Assembly (NCBI GenBank): GCA_005888755.1
Contig: VBBQ01000031.1
Coordinates: 1 to 50,126, forward strand
DNA length: 50,126 nucleotides
Direction of reading: 5' to 3'
DNA from: Candidatus Bathyarchaeota archaeon
Lineage (GTDB): Archaea > Thermoproteota > Bathyarchaeia > 40CM-2-53-6
Within the stretch, counting starts at the first letter, position 1, and every line of letters starts with the position of its first letter. Shown here in pieces: positions 17,757-25,920 of the stretch. Under the pieces are notes generated by a model, which ran no database searches, was not told the origin of the DNA, and worked only from the letters and a program-made list of their open reading frames with translations. A program made the translations under genes and the position numbers.

Positions 17757-18527
17757 ATGCACAAGTATCGGACAGACATGTACGAAGGAATGATAGCAGA
17801 AACTGTAGTGGTCCGTGGACACGGTGGTACGAATATCAACGCGTATTTCGCCCGGCCATTGGGCCCCGGACCCTTCCCGGGAGTTGTGTTGATCCATCAT
17901 GCACCTGGATGGGATGAATGGTATCGTGAGACGACTCGCAAGTTCGCCCACCACGGCTACCTTGCAGTCAGCCCCAACATCTACTACCCGTTCGGCCAGG
18001 GTGCACCAGAGGACGTTGCTGCGAAAGTACGGGCAGCTGGAGGAGTGCCCGATGATGATGTTGTTGGGGACATCGCTGAGAGTCTAAGTTACCTGAAATC
18101 TCTCCCGCAGAGCAACGGCAAGGCGGGACTATTCGGCACCTGCTCAGGCGGAAGACAGGTGTTCCTTGTCGCTTGCAGAACAAAGGGCTTCGATGCCGCC
18201 GTCGACTGCTGGGGCGGAAGAGTAGTCATGTCGAAGCAAGAACTGACTGCCAAGTATCCCGTCGCACCAATAGACTATACGAAGGACTTGTCGTGTCCAC
18301 TGCTTGGACTCTTTGGTGAAGAGGATCAGTTTCCGACTCCGCAGCAAGTTGAGCAACATGAGCAGGAGTTGAAGAAGTACGGGAAGACCTACGAGTTTCA
18401 CATGTACCCGAAAGCCGGACATGGTTTCTTCTACTACGACAGGGCAGCGTATCGACAAGAGCAAGCCGTAGATGGCTGGAACAAGTTGTTCGCATTCTTC
18501 GAAAAATATCTCGGAACTACCGACTAA
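17757..18527 (+). CDS. Dienelactone hydrolase family alpha/beta-hydrolase
   Basis: An alpha/beta-hydrolase of 256 residues from ATG 17757 (MHKYRTDMYEGMIAE). The nucleophile elbow is FGTCSGGRQ, with cysteine as in classic dienelactone hydrolases, the acid is in GEEDQFP, and the histidine is in KAGHGFFYYD. The N-terminal VVLIHHAPGWDEW loop carries the oxyanion region. Members hydrolyse lactones or esters; the true substrate is unknown. An in-frame start at 17673 would add a basic, unfamily-like leader and overlaps the promoter of the divergent aminopeptidase gene. DUF6295 follows 44 bases later on the same strand. Confidence 0.87.
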   Translation: MHKYRTDMYEGMIAETVVVRGHGGTNINAYFARPLGPGPFPGVVLIHHAPGWDEWYRETTRKFAHHGYLAVSPNIYYPFGQGAPEDVAAKVRAAGGVPDDDVVGDIAESLSYLKSLPQSNGKAGLFGTCSGGRQVFLVACRTKGFDAAVDCWGGRVVMSKQELTAKYPVAPIDYTKDLSCPLLGLFGEEDQFPTPQQVEQHEQELKKYGKTYEFHMYPKAGHGFFYYDRAAYRQEQAVDGWNKLFAFFEKYLGTTD

Positions 18528-18571
18528 CCTTGTCAAGACACTTCCTCTCGCTATGGTGAGGACGAGAATTC

Positions 18572-18856
18572 ATGTGTACAGGGATCGTTGAGAACGCAAA
18601 AGTCTCGGGCAGCGGCAAAGGTCCAGACGGCTGGTACCCTCTAGATCAAGCCAGCGTTTCCTATGACCATCCCGATCACGCTCAGTCCGGACGCGCCATA
18701 ATCATCGACTTCCTCAATGAAGCCGTTGGACCGAAAGCTAGAATCGCGGTCGAACTAACACCAGAATCTGCAAGAAACCTAGTGCATGCCATCCTAGCAT
18801 CCCTCTCCAGGGGAGAGGGCGAAGGAGTACGGGCAAAGGACGAGCCACCGCAATGA
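18572..18856 (+). CDS. DUF6295-like small protein
   Basis: 94 residues starting MCTGIVENAKVSGSGKGPDG, a distinctive N-terminus that I associate from memory with the DUF6295 family. A GWYPLDQASVSYDHP stretch and a C-terminal amphipathic helix (LTPESARNLVHAILASL) follow. The function is unknown. There is no signal peptide or membrane segment. It follows the dienelactone hydrolase and may share its transcript. Confidence 0.65.
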   Translation: MCTGIVENAKVSGSGKGPDGWYPLDQASVSYDHPDHAQSGRAIIIDFLNEAVGPKARIAVELTPESARNLVHAILASLSRGEGEGVRAKDEPPQ

Positions 18857-18896
18857 GCGTTTTTCACGAGACGTTTTTCTAGAAAACCCCTCATCC

Positions 18897-19397
18897 TCAT
18901 GGCTTTCCCACTAGACGCTCTTCGGCGGTGTAGTTGATGAAGGGTCCGCTCATCAGTGTACTGTTGCCGATTATCGCAATGTTTCCCTCTTGTGTTCTGA
19001 TCAAGGTCGACCTCAGACCCACCCTGACAACTATGCCCTTTATCCCACTGTAGGAAATGACGTCGTTCAATCGAAGGGTCTTGTCCGAGAAGAGCAGGAC
19101 CCCTGCAATAATATTTGACAGTGTTGTCTGAAGAGCCAAGGAAATTGTCAGCCCTGCCAACCCTGTGACAGTCAGAGCTTGAAATTCGGAAGCGATCCCC
19201 GTAACTACCAGAACAGCGGCGACAGCGACAACAATCCATGCGATCCTAACTCCATCTCGGATGTTTCTGACGAGCTGTTTGGAGGCTCCTGCTCTTTTGG
19301 CGATCGCAGTGAGCCCTCGACGAAATAACTCGCCGACAATTGCCCAGAGGACGGTGACACTCCCGATTTGTATTAACAGCGTAAAGATATCAGACAG
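18897..19397 (-). CDS. Small MscS-type mechanosensitive channel, unusual start
   Basis: The C-terminal half is classic MscS: the pore helix region GLTISLALQTTLSNIIAGVL, then the beta domain (LRLNDVISYSGIKGIVVRVG, STLIRTQEGNIAIIGNSTLM). Two further hydrophobic segments precede it (IFTLLIQIGSVTVLWAIVG and IAWIVVAVAAVLVV). The first TTG (19160) would delete all of this. The frame continues upstream with no ATG, GTG or TTG to a CTG at 19397, which has AGGA seven bases before it, and closes at TGA 19403. So either it starts at CTG (166 residues) or a one-base error hides the ATG at 19404. It would release pressure on hypo-osmotic shock. Confidence 0.75.
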   Translation of the reverse strand: MSDIFTLLIQIGSVTVLWAIVGELFRRGLTAIAKRAGASKQLVRNIRDGVRIAWIVVAVAAVLVVTGIASEFQALTVTGLAGLTISLALQTTLSNIIAGVLLFSDKTLRLNDVISYSGIKGIVVRVGLRSTLIRTQEGNIAIIGNSTLMSGPFINYTAEERLVGKP

Positions 19398-19448
19398 TTC
19401 TCATTCCTTCCGATACTCGCGTCTTAGTACGGTTCGAAAGCTTTGCCC

Positions 19449-20651
19449 CTAGGCCTCCTGGGGCGGTTTCAGCTTGTGAAAGATCCTGTAGAGCGCCAGG
19501 TCATAGCCAACCTTCATCGCACCCGCGATAACAAATGGAGATCCCAGCCATAGTGTGGCGATTGCGTAACCAGCAATTGAGGGACTAAAAGTCTGAGCGA
19601 TGCTGCGGGAAACATTGGTGAACCCAGCAGCTGGGGTGCGATCATTCTCCGGCACCACACTCATCAGATATGATTGACGAGTAGGCACATCCATCTGAGA
19701 GAGGGATTGCCGAGAGAGAAGCAGACCAACAGCAATTGGAGCGGAAGAGACAAAGGGAATGATCGTCAATAAGAGATTCGAAGGGATATGTGTGTAGACC
19801 ATGGTCTTGATCAAGCCTATCTGGCGAGCGATCCGTTCAGCAAACAGGAACGAGATTGCTGTTACCATCTGCGTACCGGCGAACAGCAATCCGAGCGAGC
19901 TGAGCTGCAGAGAATATTTCTCGTAGAAATAGTACGAGAGTATGCTTATGCCGATGAAGCCTCCACCAAACGAATCTAACGCGAACAAGGCTGAGAGTCT
20001 CCTTACAACTGGCTTCGAGGCCTCGGACAAGACGGTGATATTCTGGGATGCGGTCTTTTCCTTCTCGACCTTTTTTGAGAGCTTCGAGTAGAGATATGCT
20101 CCCAGTAATCCTGAGGCGAGATATGCCAGGAAGAGGGGGCGATATCCTGCTATACCGGGTCCGATGTATTGGGGTAGGCCGACCAGAAGGGCTCCCGCTG
20201 ATGATGAGACGTATCCTACGAGATTGTAGACGCTAAACCCTAAGGTTCTCCGCCTGCTGTTCGATGCTCCCGGGAGAATCGCCTGTTCTAAGGTTAGAAA
20301 TGGGCCAACCTCTCCGGCTCCGACAGTCATGTTGCCGAGGATACCGGCAGTTATTGGAGCCCACAATGAATCAGAGGAGAATAGAAGAACGCTAGCCAGT
20401 GCGTCAGTAAGAGCGAAGAAGATCAATGTCCGCTTACGGCCCAGACGATCAGCGAATACGCTCGCGACGAGAGTGTAGATCGCGCTCGAAGCGACGGTCA
20501 AGGCCAAGACCACGCCTATGAGAAAGGCGTCGAGACCTAGTTGGCTCAAGTAAACTGAAAACAGGACCCCTAGGAAACCGTAGGGTACGGTGCGCACCGC
20601 TTTCTCGATCAGGATAATTTTTCCGTCTTTGGCCATCCAGTCGAAAGGCAT
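19449..20651 (-). CDS. Major facilitator superfamily transporter
   Basis: 400 residues with about 12 hydrophobic segments in two halves. The loop between helices 2 and 3 carries the MFS motif A form FADRLGRKRTL. The central loop holds a short lysine-rich stretch (KLSKKVEKEK). The substrate cannot be read. It is followed upstream by a PadR regulator on the same strand with a 46-base gap, so it may be a drug or metal-oxyanion exporter under PadR control together with the divergent ChrB-like gene. That link is inference. Confidence 0.85.
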   Translation of the reverse strand: MPFDWMAKDGKIILIEKAVRTVPYGFLGVLFSVYLSQLGLDAFLIGVVLALTVASSAIYTLVASVFADRLGRKRTLIFFALTDALASVLLFSSDSLWAPITAGILGNMTVGAGEVGPFLTLEQAILPGASNSRRRTLGFSVYNLVGYVSSSAGALLVGLPQYIGPGIAGYRPLFLAYLASGLLGAYLYSKLSKKVEKEKTASQNITVLSEASKPVVRRLSALFALDSFGGGFIGISILSYYFYEKYSLQLSSLGLLFAGTQMVTAISFLFAERIARQIGLIKTMVYTHIPSNLLLTIIPFVSSAPIAVGLLLSRQSLSQMDVPTRQSYLMSVVPENDRTPAAGFTNVSRSIAQTFSPSIAGYAIATLWLGSPFVIAGAMKVGYDLALYRIFHKLKPPQEA

Positions 20652-20697
20652 GCCGCGCTACCTTGCCTGTTATTCCAAGTCCCAGAACCGATTCGTC

Positions 20698-21273
20698 TTA
20701 TGATCGAGCGGATGTTTGTTTCTGGGTGGTCAGCCATTCAAGTTCCATGTGAATCTCGAATTTCTGGTTCTCCTTGGCGTAGAGAAACTTCAACCTGATT
20801 GGTTCAGTTGGAGAAATCCGCACAGGTGTTTCGGACTCGGGAAACAGCTTCTTGACATCGATTGATCTGCCGCGAAGGGATTCAGAAAGCCTTGTGAAAA
20901 ATTCTGAGAGCTGATTTTTTCGGAGCTCGGTTTTGTGGCGGAATATCGACTGGTGTGTTTCCCTGTAGGTTTCGAGTATCTCGGTCATTCTCGTCCAATA
21001 GGCCATAGTGCTTGCGAGTTCACTACGGCCTGCATCTGTAAGCGCATAGTGTTTCCGGTCGGGCGCCTCTCCTCGAAACTCAACTCGGCTTGTAAGCATG
21101 TGATTCTTCTCCAGCTTCTCCAGGGCGGGATAGATGGTTCCAGCTTTCGGTTTCCAGTAGCCTGAGAACCTCTTCTCAAGTTCTCGAATGATCTCATAAC
21201 CATACATCGGTTTCTCCGAAAGCAACAGGAGCAGCCAGAGCGACACTGCGCCAATCTTCATTCCATGGGGCAT
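20698..21273 (-). CDS. PadR family transcriptional regulator
   Basis: An N-terminal PadR winged helix: LLLLLSEKPMYGYEIIRELE, the recognition region KAGTIYPALEKLEKNHM, and the wing with RKHYALTDAGRSEL. A coiled-coil dimerisation part and an extra C-terminal strand region follow. ATG 21273 (MPHGMKIG) or 21261 is the start. A longer frame to 21357 would place the operator palindrome (21333-21360) inside the coding sequence and is rejected. PadR proteins repress their own gene and neighbours until a ligand binds. It probably controls the MFS gene downstream and the divergent ChrB-like gene. Confidence 0.88.
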   Translation of the reverse strand: MPHGMKIGAVSLWLLLLLSEKPMYGYEIIRELEKRFSGYWKPKAGTIYPALEKLEKNHMLTSRVEFRGEAPDRKHYALTDAGRSELASTMAYWTRMTEILETYRETHQSIFRHKTELRKNQLSEFFTRLSESLRGRSIDVKKLFPESETPVRISPTEPIRLKFLYAKENQKFEIHMELEWLTTQKQTSARS

Positions 21274-21332
21274 GAGCCTAGACAAGCATCGATCCTTCCG
21301 CTGCAGCAATGAGTGAGTTAGCCTTATATGCG

Positions 21333-21360
21333 TAGATGTTCTATCTATGTAGAACATCTA
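21333..21360. promoter_or_regulatory. Perfect palindromic operator between padR and the ChrB-like gene
   Basis: TAGATGTTCTA (21333-21343) and TAGAACATCTA (21350-21360) form perfect 11-base arms around a 6-base spacer. An adjacent TTATATG box (21324-21330) can serve as TATA element for the plus-strand gene, and its complement CATATAAGG for padR. Bound repressor would cover the plus-strand transcription start, predicted near 21352. Confidence 0.7.
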
Positions 21361-21375
21361 TAGGTGCAAAATGAG

Positions 21376-21855
21376 ATGAGATGGGTAACCCGAGAAAAAG
21401 CAAAGGTGGATAGGATAGCATGTCCCTGGCTGATCAAGAAGTTCGTGGATAAAAACCCCGAATTCCTCTTTGTCCCTCCCGAAAACATACCACAGGTGGT
21501 CAAGGAAACAGGTGCGATACCGTATGACGCCAAGGGAATAGAGTTGACGCACTACAAAGAAGACGGCAAGGAATACGTCAGCTTCGATGCTATCATCAAG
21601 AAGTACAAACTCAAGGATCCTGCGCTCTTGGAGCTGGCGAAGATAGTTAGAGGGGCAGACGCGAAAATTTCCGATGCCCCACCTGAATCAGCGGGTCTCG
21701 AAGCCATAGCACACGGCTTCCGAAACCTTGCGAAGGACGACTTTGACAACATGAGACTTCAGTTCCCTACGTATGATGCGCTCTACAAGTACTGTCAGCT
21801 CCAGGTCGAAGGAACGCAGAAACTCGAGTACAACGTTTCACAGCCCAGTCGGTAG
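21376..21855 (+). CDS. ChrB-domain protein (chromate-resistance type)
   Basis: 159 residues matching the conserved ChrB domain: WVTREKAKVDRIACPWLIKK at the N-terminus, EFLFVPP, a predicted helix with ADAKISDAPPESAGLEAIAH, and YDALYKYCQ at the end. ChrB proteins regulate or support chromate efflux, but this domain alone occurs in many genomes and may do something else. ATG 21376 is chosen over GTG 21364. It starts 15 bases after the palindromic operator and is therefore probably PadR-controlled. The following beta-propeller gene is coupled or overlapping. Confidence 0.75.
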   Translation: MRWVTREKAKVDRIACPWLIKKFVDKNPEFLFVPPENIPQVVKETGAIPYDAKGIELTHYKEDGKEYVSFDAIIKKYKLKDPALLELAKIVRGADAKISDAPPESAGLEAIAHGFRNLAKDDFDNMRLQFPTYDALYKYCQLQVEGTQKLEYNVSQPSR

Positions 21856-21962
21856 GGTCTCGCATCACCCTTCGACATCGCGGATACATCGAACTCCCTC
21901 CAAATCAAGGAAAAGGGGGATTCGATCACGCGGCGGTCCATCTCAAATCCTCCACCCTCTAC

Positions 21963-22787
21963 GTGGCTCACACATCGAACGATAGTGTAGACGTGATCGA
22001 CTGCCGCCAAGACAAATACCTGAGATCGATTCCCAACCTAAGAGGTGTAGCAGGGGTTCTAGTTTCTCATGAGAAGAATCTGGTGTTCACGTCTAATCGT
22101 GGAGAGAATACGGTCGGCGTCTTTAACCACGGAGAAGACCACGATTTGCAGAAGATCAAGGTTGGCGGGAGGCCCAATGGACTTGCCTTCAACCATTCAA
22201 ACAACATGCTCCTAGCTGCCAACGTTCCCAAGCCGAACAGCAGAGATGCGGTCACAGTCTCCATAGTTGACATGGCAAAGAGGACAATGACAGCGGATGT
22301 TGCAGTTCCCGGGCGGACAAGATGGGCTGTCTTCGATCCTGATACAAAACAGTTCTACGTGAACATAGCCGACCCCAGCGAAATTGCCATGCTCGACTCG
22401 GAAGATCCTGACGGACTAGTGGAGTCCTATCATATTCCATCTGCAGGTCCACACGGGCTGGACCTCGACCGGCTAGGGAGGCGCCTGTTCTGCGCCTGCG
22501 ACGAAGGCCACCTCTACGAGATCGACCTTGAATCGAAAGGGATCTCAAAACCCTCCAAGCTCGCGGGACCCCCTGATGTCATATTCTACAACCCGGAACT
22601 CGACCACTTGTACGTGACAATCGGCGACCCGGCTGTCGTACAAGTCTTCGACACGAAAACCATGAGAGAGATTCAAACGGTCATGACTGAACCCGGAACC
22701 CACACAATCGCGTTCAACCAGCTCACTGGCAAATTGTACGCGTTCATGACGGAGACCCATCGCGCATCGGTATATGAGGAAGCGTAG
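21963..22787 (+). CDS. YncE-like beta-propeller protein, start uncertain
   Basis: A seven-bladed, lactonase/YncE-type propeller. Repeats such as VDVIDCRQDKYLRSIPNL, FTSNRGENTVGVFNH and LYVTIGDPAVVQVFDTKTM recur every 40 or so residues. GTG 21963 is the first normal start, but coding-like sequence in the same frame extends back to about 21885 (ELPPNQGKGGFDHAAVHL), which matches the usual first strand of this family. No ATG, GTG or TTG lies in that stretch, so the true start is unusual or an indel separates it. Propellers of this kind may be structural or bind ligands. No signal peptide is visible. Confidence 0.75.
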   Translation: MAHTSNDSVDVIDCRQDKYLRSIPNLRGVAGVLVSHEKNLVFTSNRGENTVGVFNHGEDHDLQKIKVGGRPNGLAFNHSNNMLLAANVPKPNSRDAVTVSIVDMAKRTMTADVAVPGRTRWAVFDPDTKQFYVNIADPSEIAMLDSEDPDGLVESYHIPSAGPHGLDLDRLGRRLFCACDEGHLYEIDLESKGISKPSKLAGPPDVIFYNPELDHLYVTIGDPAVVQVFDTKTMREIQTVMTEPGTHTIAFNQLTGKLYAFMTETHRASVYEEA

Positions 22788-22885
22788 CGTAAAACGGGAC
22801 TCGTCGCTTAGTCTCGGCATATTTCCCAACTTGAGCGTCCCAAGTCACCAGCGACCTCGTTGCGGTGAGATCCCCGGTCGATTGT

Positions 22886-25048
22886 CTAGGCTAGCGCTTT
22901 GTCTCCAAGTTCTCGGAGCGAAGCGGCCGCGGACCCTGCAGACAGTCGATGCCGGGCATCCTTATCCAACATTTTCTTGAGAACAGGGACCGCCGGCGCG
23001 AGCTTGGCAACCCTCTCGAAATCAGGGTTGAACGAATTCCAAGCAAACTTCAGATCGCTTGCTATTCTGCCGGACCCGGGATTGGCAGTGGTCGCGTTCA
23101 TCAATTCAATAAGCTTCTTGGAATTCACAGGAGTTTTTGTCAGCATATTGTAGATGGTTGCTCCTAGCGCGTAAATGTCCATGGAGGCTGTAGCGCCTTC
23201 TCCCAAGACTTGTTCGCCTGGAGCGTATTCCGAGGTGAACTGGCCGACTTTCCCCCCGATCCTGACGACTGACCCGAGATCAGCTAGCTTTGGCACAAGG
23301 GTTCCAGACTTCATCTCGTCCCTCATCTCCTGTCCAGTAGCCGGTGGTCGCAGGTTGAATAGAATGTTCTGCGGTTTGACGTCGAGATGGACGAAGCCCG
23401 CGTTGTGAATCGTCTCTAGTCCAGTCGCAATCATGGAGGCGATCAGCATGACAATACCTCCCCATTTCTCGGAATAGTACAAGGAGTCATATGCTGGATC
23501 CTCCAGAAGTCCCTTGGCGGCGCCGCCCTTCATCAATTCCATTACGATTGCGGGGGGACTGCGCAGATACAGCTGTGTATCGCCTTTCACGATTTCCTGA
23601 ATGTTGAGCCGGTCAACTAGGATTCCTCTGAGCTGCACTACGTATTTTGACTGCGCCGACAACTCCAGTAGCCGTGTGGCTTCGGACATGGTCTCCTCGA
23701 GAGCCGCGGCCCCTGTTCCGGTTTTGAGGATTGGAATCTTGATTGCCATTTCAGTCCCCGCCTGACCAAAGCTAGCCCGGAAGACATACCCTGTGAGCCC
23801 TGTGGCCAAGTGCTCGGTTATCTTGTAACTATGGACCTCCTGGCCCACCCAGACTCTCGGGTCCCAATTGTCCAACTTCGGAATACTTCCCTTCACAAAC
23901 GGTACCGGGGGGCGAGGAGGCGGAACGGGCGACGGCATTGCCGAAGGCTGAGGCGATGGACGAATCTGTGATGGCGGCTGGGATACTTGGTGCGGGGGAC
24001 TTGGAGTTTGCACGTCGAAGGAGAAGGATTCGTTCGCCGTCTGGTGTTCTTTGCTCGTGGCACTAACGTGCACAGCGTAATTGCCCGAGCCACCTGGCCG
24101 ATAATACGCGCTGTACTCTCCCGTCGAGACCTGTGAAACCCTCAAAGATTCAGTCTTACCCCCAGGCCGAGTTATTGTCGCTACGACCTTGGCCATTTTT
24201 CTTGCCTGCCCGCCAAATTGAGTAGCGATCTTGATTGTCAGTTCTTTACCCTGTCGAACCATCGGTGCTCCTGTTATGGTAATTGATGGGCCAAGGCTCG
24301 GTCCCAACGAGATTCTCTGGACCAGGTTGCTGGAGCCAGCCCCGACCAACGCCAGCGCGGGCAAGAATCCAAGGGACGAGACGAACGGATAGAGCTGTCT
24401 AAGGTCTCCAGTGGCAACGAACCCTAGGACGGCAAGCAGGTTGAAGCTGAAGAACAAAGTGGGCATCATTGACATCGAGAGATTCTTGGTCCGCCATAGT
24501 TTGTCCAGGAAGTGGAAGAGAATCATCTGAGCAATGTTCGCAGGTACACCCAGCGCGATGAAGAACACGATTGTAAGCGAGTCTACCGACAAGGCTGAAC
24601 CCGCTTCCAGAGCGGACCCCAAGCCCAGCCCGACGGCCAAAGCGATGGACGCTACAACATTTGCCTTGATCATCTTGTAGGGTGTAGCCCGAGAAAAGAG
24701 AAGACCCGCCAAAAGGACTCCGATAGACGGGGGAAGAGCGATGAGGAGCAAGGACAAATCCCCAAACGACAAAGGCGAAAAGCCCTGCCCGGACACAGAG
24801 TGTCCGATAACATAGAGAGAAGCAAGAAACGAAACTGCGAATCCGACGCCGACCTTTGAAAGGCCGCTCCGGAGGTCGAGAGAGGTTAGAACGCCGAGGC
24901 TGACTAGTCCGATAATGTAAGCTGAGGAATCACCTTGTATTCCCAGACCGAAGAGGAACGCTATCGGCACAGCGAGGACTACTGTGAGGATCGGTCCGAG
25001 AGAATCCCGCATGAAGGGAAGGCCGCGGGCTTTCTTCAACTGCGGCAA
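22886..25048 (-). CDS. Eight-TM membrane-anchored Ser/Thr protein kinase
   Basis: 720 residues. About eight hydrophobic helices fill residues 1-245, so both ends should be cytosolic. An Ig-like beta domain (about 250-350) and a proline-rich linker (355-395) precede a Hanks-type kinase domain (about 415-715). The kinase shows a glycine loop (GLTGYVFR), the lysine in MAIKIP, catalytic HLDVKPQN, DLG in place of DFG (LADLGS), and DIYALGATIYNML. The APE motif is replaced by APG, an odd change. ATG 25012 (MRDSLGP) is an alternative start. It faces an operon with FHA, phosphatase and vWA genes, and probably phosphorylates proteins of that set. Confidence 0.88.
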   Translation of the reverse strand: MPQLKKARGLPFMRDSLGPILTVVLAVPIAFLFGLGIQGDSSAYIIGLVSLGVLTSLDLRSGLSKVGVGFAVSFLASLYVIGHSVSGQGFSPLSFGDLSLLLIALPPSIGVLLAGLLFSRATPYKMIKANVVASIALAVGLGLGSALEAGSALSVDSLTIVFFIALGVPANIAQMILFHFLDKLWRTKNLSMSMMPTLFFSFNLLAVLGFVATGDLRQLYPFVSSLGFLPALALVGAGSSNLVQRISLGPSLGPSITITGAPMVRQGKELTIKIATQFGGQARKMAKVVATITRPGGKTESLRVSQVSTGEYSAYYRPGGSGNYAVHVSATSKEHQTANESFSFDVQTPSPPHQVSQPPSQIRPSPQPSAMPSPVPPPRPPVPFVKGSIPKLDNWDPRVWVGQEVHSYKITEHLATGLTGYVFRASFGQAGTEMAIKIPILKTGTGAAALEETMSEATRLLELSAQSKYVVQLRGILVDRLNIQEIVKGDTQLYLRSPPAIVMELMKGGAAKGLLEDPAYDSLYYSEKWGGIVMLIASMIATGLETIHNAGFVHLDVKPQNILFNLRPPATGQEMRDEMKSGTLVPKLADLGSVVRIGGKVGQFTSEYAPGEQVLGEGATASMDIYALGATIYNMLTKTPVNSKKLIELMNATTANPGSGRIASDLKFAWNSFNPDFERVAKLAPAVPVLKKMLDKDARHRLSAGSAAASLRELGDKALA

Positions 25049-25185
25049 ATACGAGCAAGCGCCTTCCTATTGAGGAGACTTGCAATACTCGAATTCCTAG
25101 TAATCAAGGGTGTGACCGACACTGGGGGGTTTTCGTTCCAACGCAATTACATGCTCGCAAACCGGTAGGACAGAAGAGTGCATTC

Positions 25186-25920
25186 ATGAAGCGTCTATCT
25201 ATCAAGCATAAGGCAAAGCAGAAAGATCCTGACCTGGACGCGGACTCTGCAGAGACTCTAATCTGGACGTGTTCAGCGTGCGGAGCTGACAATCCTGATT
25301 CAAAACAGACTTGCGTGTCTTGCGGGGGAGACAGAGCTGGAGACTCAGCGACGCCGAAACCAATAGAACCAGCAGTGGAACCAACAATAGAGCCAGCAGA
25401 AGAGCCGGAACCTCTCGAGGCGCCAGAGCCTGAGAAAACAGATGCGGAGGAAACACCGCCTGAACCGACAATTTTCTCCTTCGACACTGATAGCGCAAAA
25501 TTGGAGCCGCCATCACCTGAACCTGAAACTGCACCCTTCCTGCCAACCCCTACCCCATACAGCCAGGCACCCCCTAGTCCGACGGTTGGACATGGACGAT
25601 TCTACATGGTCTTCGTGAACACTCCTGCACAGTCTCTCATCAAATCAAAGGTGCCGATCGAGTTCGACGACTTCCCCGTTGTTAGTATCGGACGAAGCCC
25701 AGAGAACGTGGTCGTCATCCCGGACCAAGAAGTCTCAAGAAAACATGCAGAACTCACAATGAGCGGAACCAGGCTGATGCTGAAGGATCTGAACAGCAAG
25801 AACGGTACATTTCTCTACAATGGAAAGGAATTCCAGCAGGTTCACGATAGTGTCGAGGTTAAACCGAACAGTATAGTAAAGTTCGGTACTGGCACTATCG
25901 TGAGGCTCACTGGTGAATGA
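25186..25920 (+). CDS. Zinc-finger and FHA domain protein
   Basis: 244 residues. A RanBP2-type zinc finger near residues 25-50 (WTCSACGADNPDSKQTCVSC) is followed by a glutamate/proline-rich linker and a C-terminal FHA domain (about 150-244) with the phosphothreonine-binding signatures SIGRSPENV, VSRKHAEL and LNSKNGTF. FHA domains bind phosphothreonine, so it is the likely reader of the divergent kinase. The stop TGA overlaps the phosphatase start (ATGA). Nested inverted repeats occupy its 3' end. Confidence 0.9.
   Translation: MKRLSIKHKAKQKDPDLDADSAETLIWTCSACGADNPDSKQTCVSCGGDRAGDSATPKPIEPAVEPTIEPAEEPEPLEAPEPEKTDAEETPPEPTIFSFDTDSAKLEPPSPEPETAPFLPTPTPYSQAPPSPTVGHGRFYMVFVNTPAQSLIKSKVPIEFDDFPVVSIGRSPENVVVIPDQEVSRKHAELTMSGTRLMLKDLNSKNGTFLYNGKEFQQVHDSVEVKPNSIVKFGTGTIVRLTGE
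25842..25903 (+). repeat. Nested inverted repeats just upstream of the phosphatase start
   Basis: Outer perfect 11-base arms (TCACGATAGTG 25842-25852, CACTATCGTGA 25893-25903) enclose inner perfect 7-base arms (ACCGAAC 25863-25869, GTTCGGT 25881-25887). The structure ends 14 bases before the phosphatase ATG, inside the FHA coding sequence. It could control translation or processing between the two coupled genes. Confidence 0.45.
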
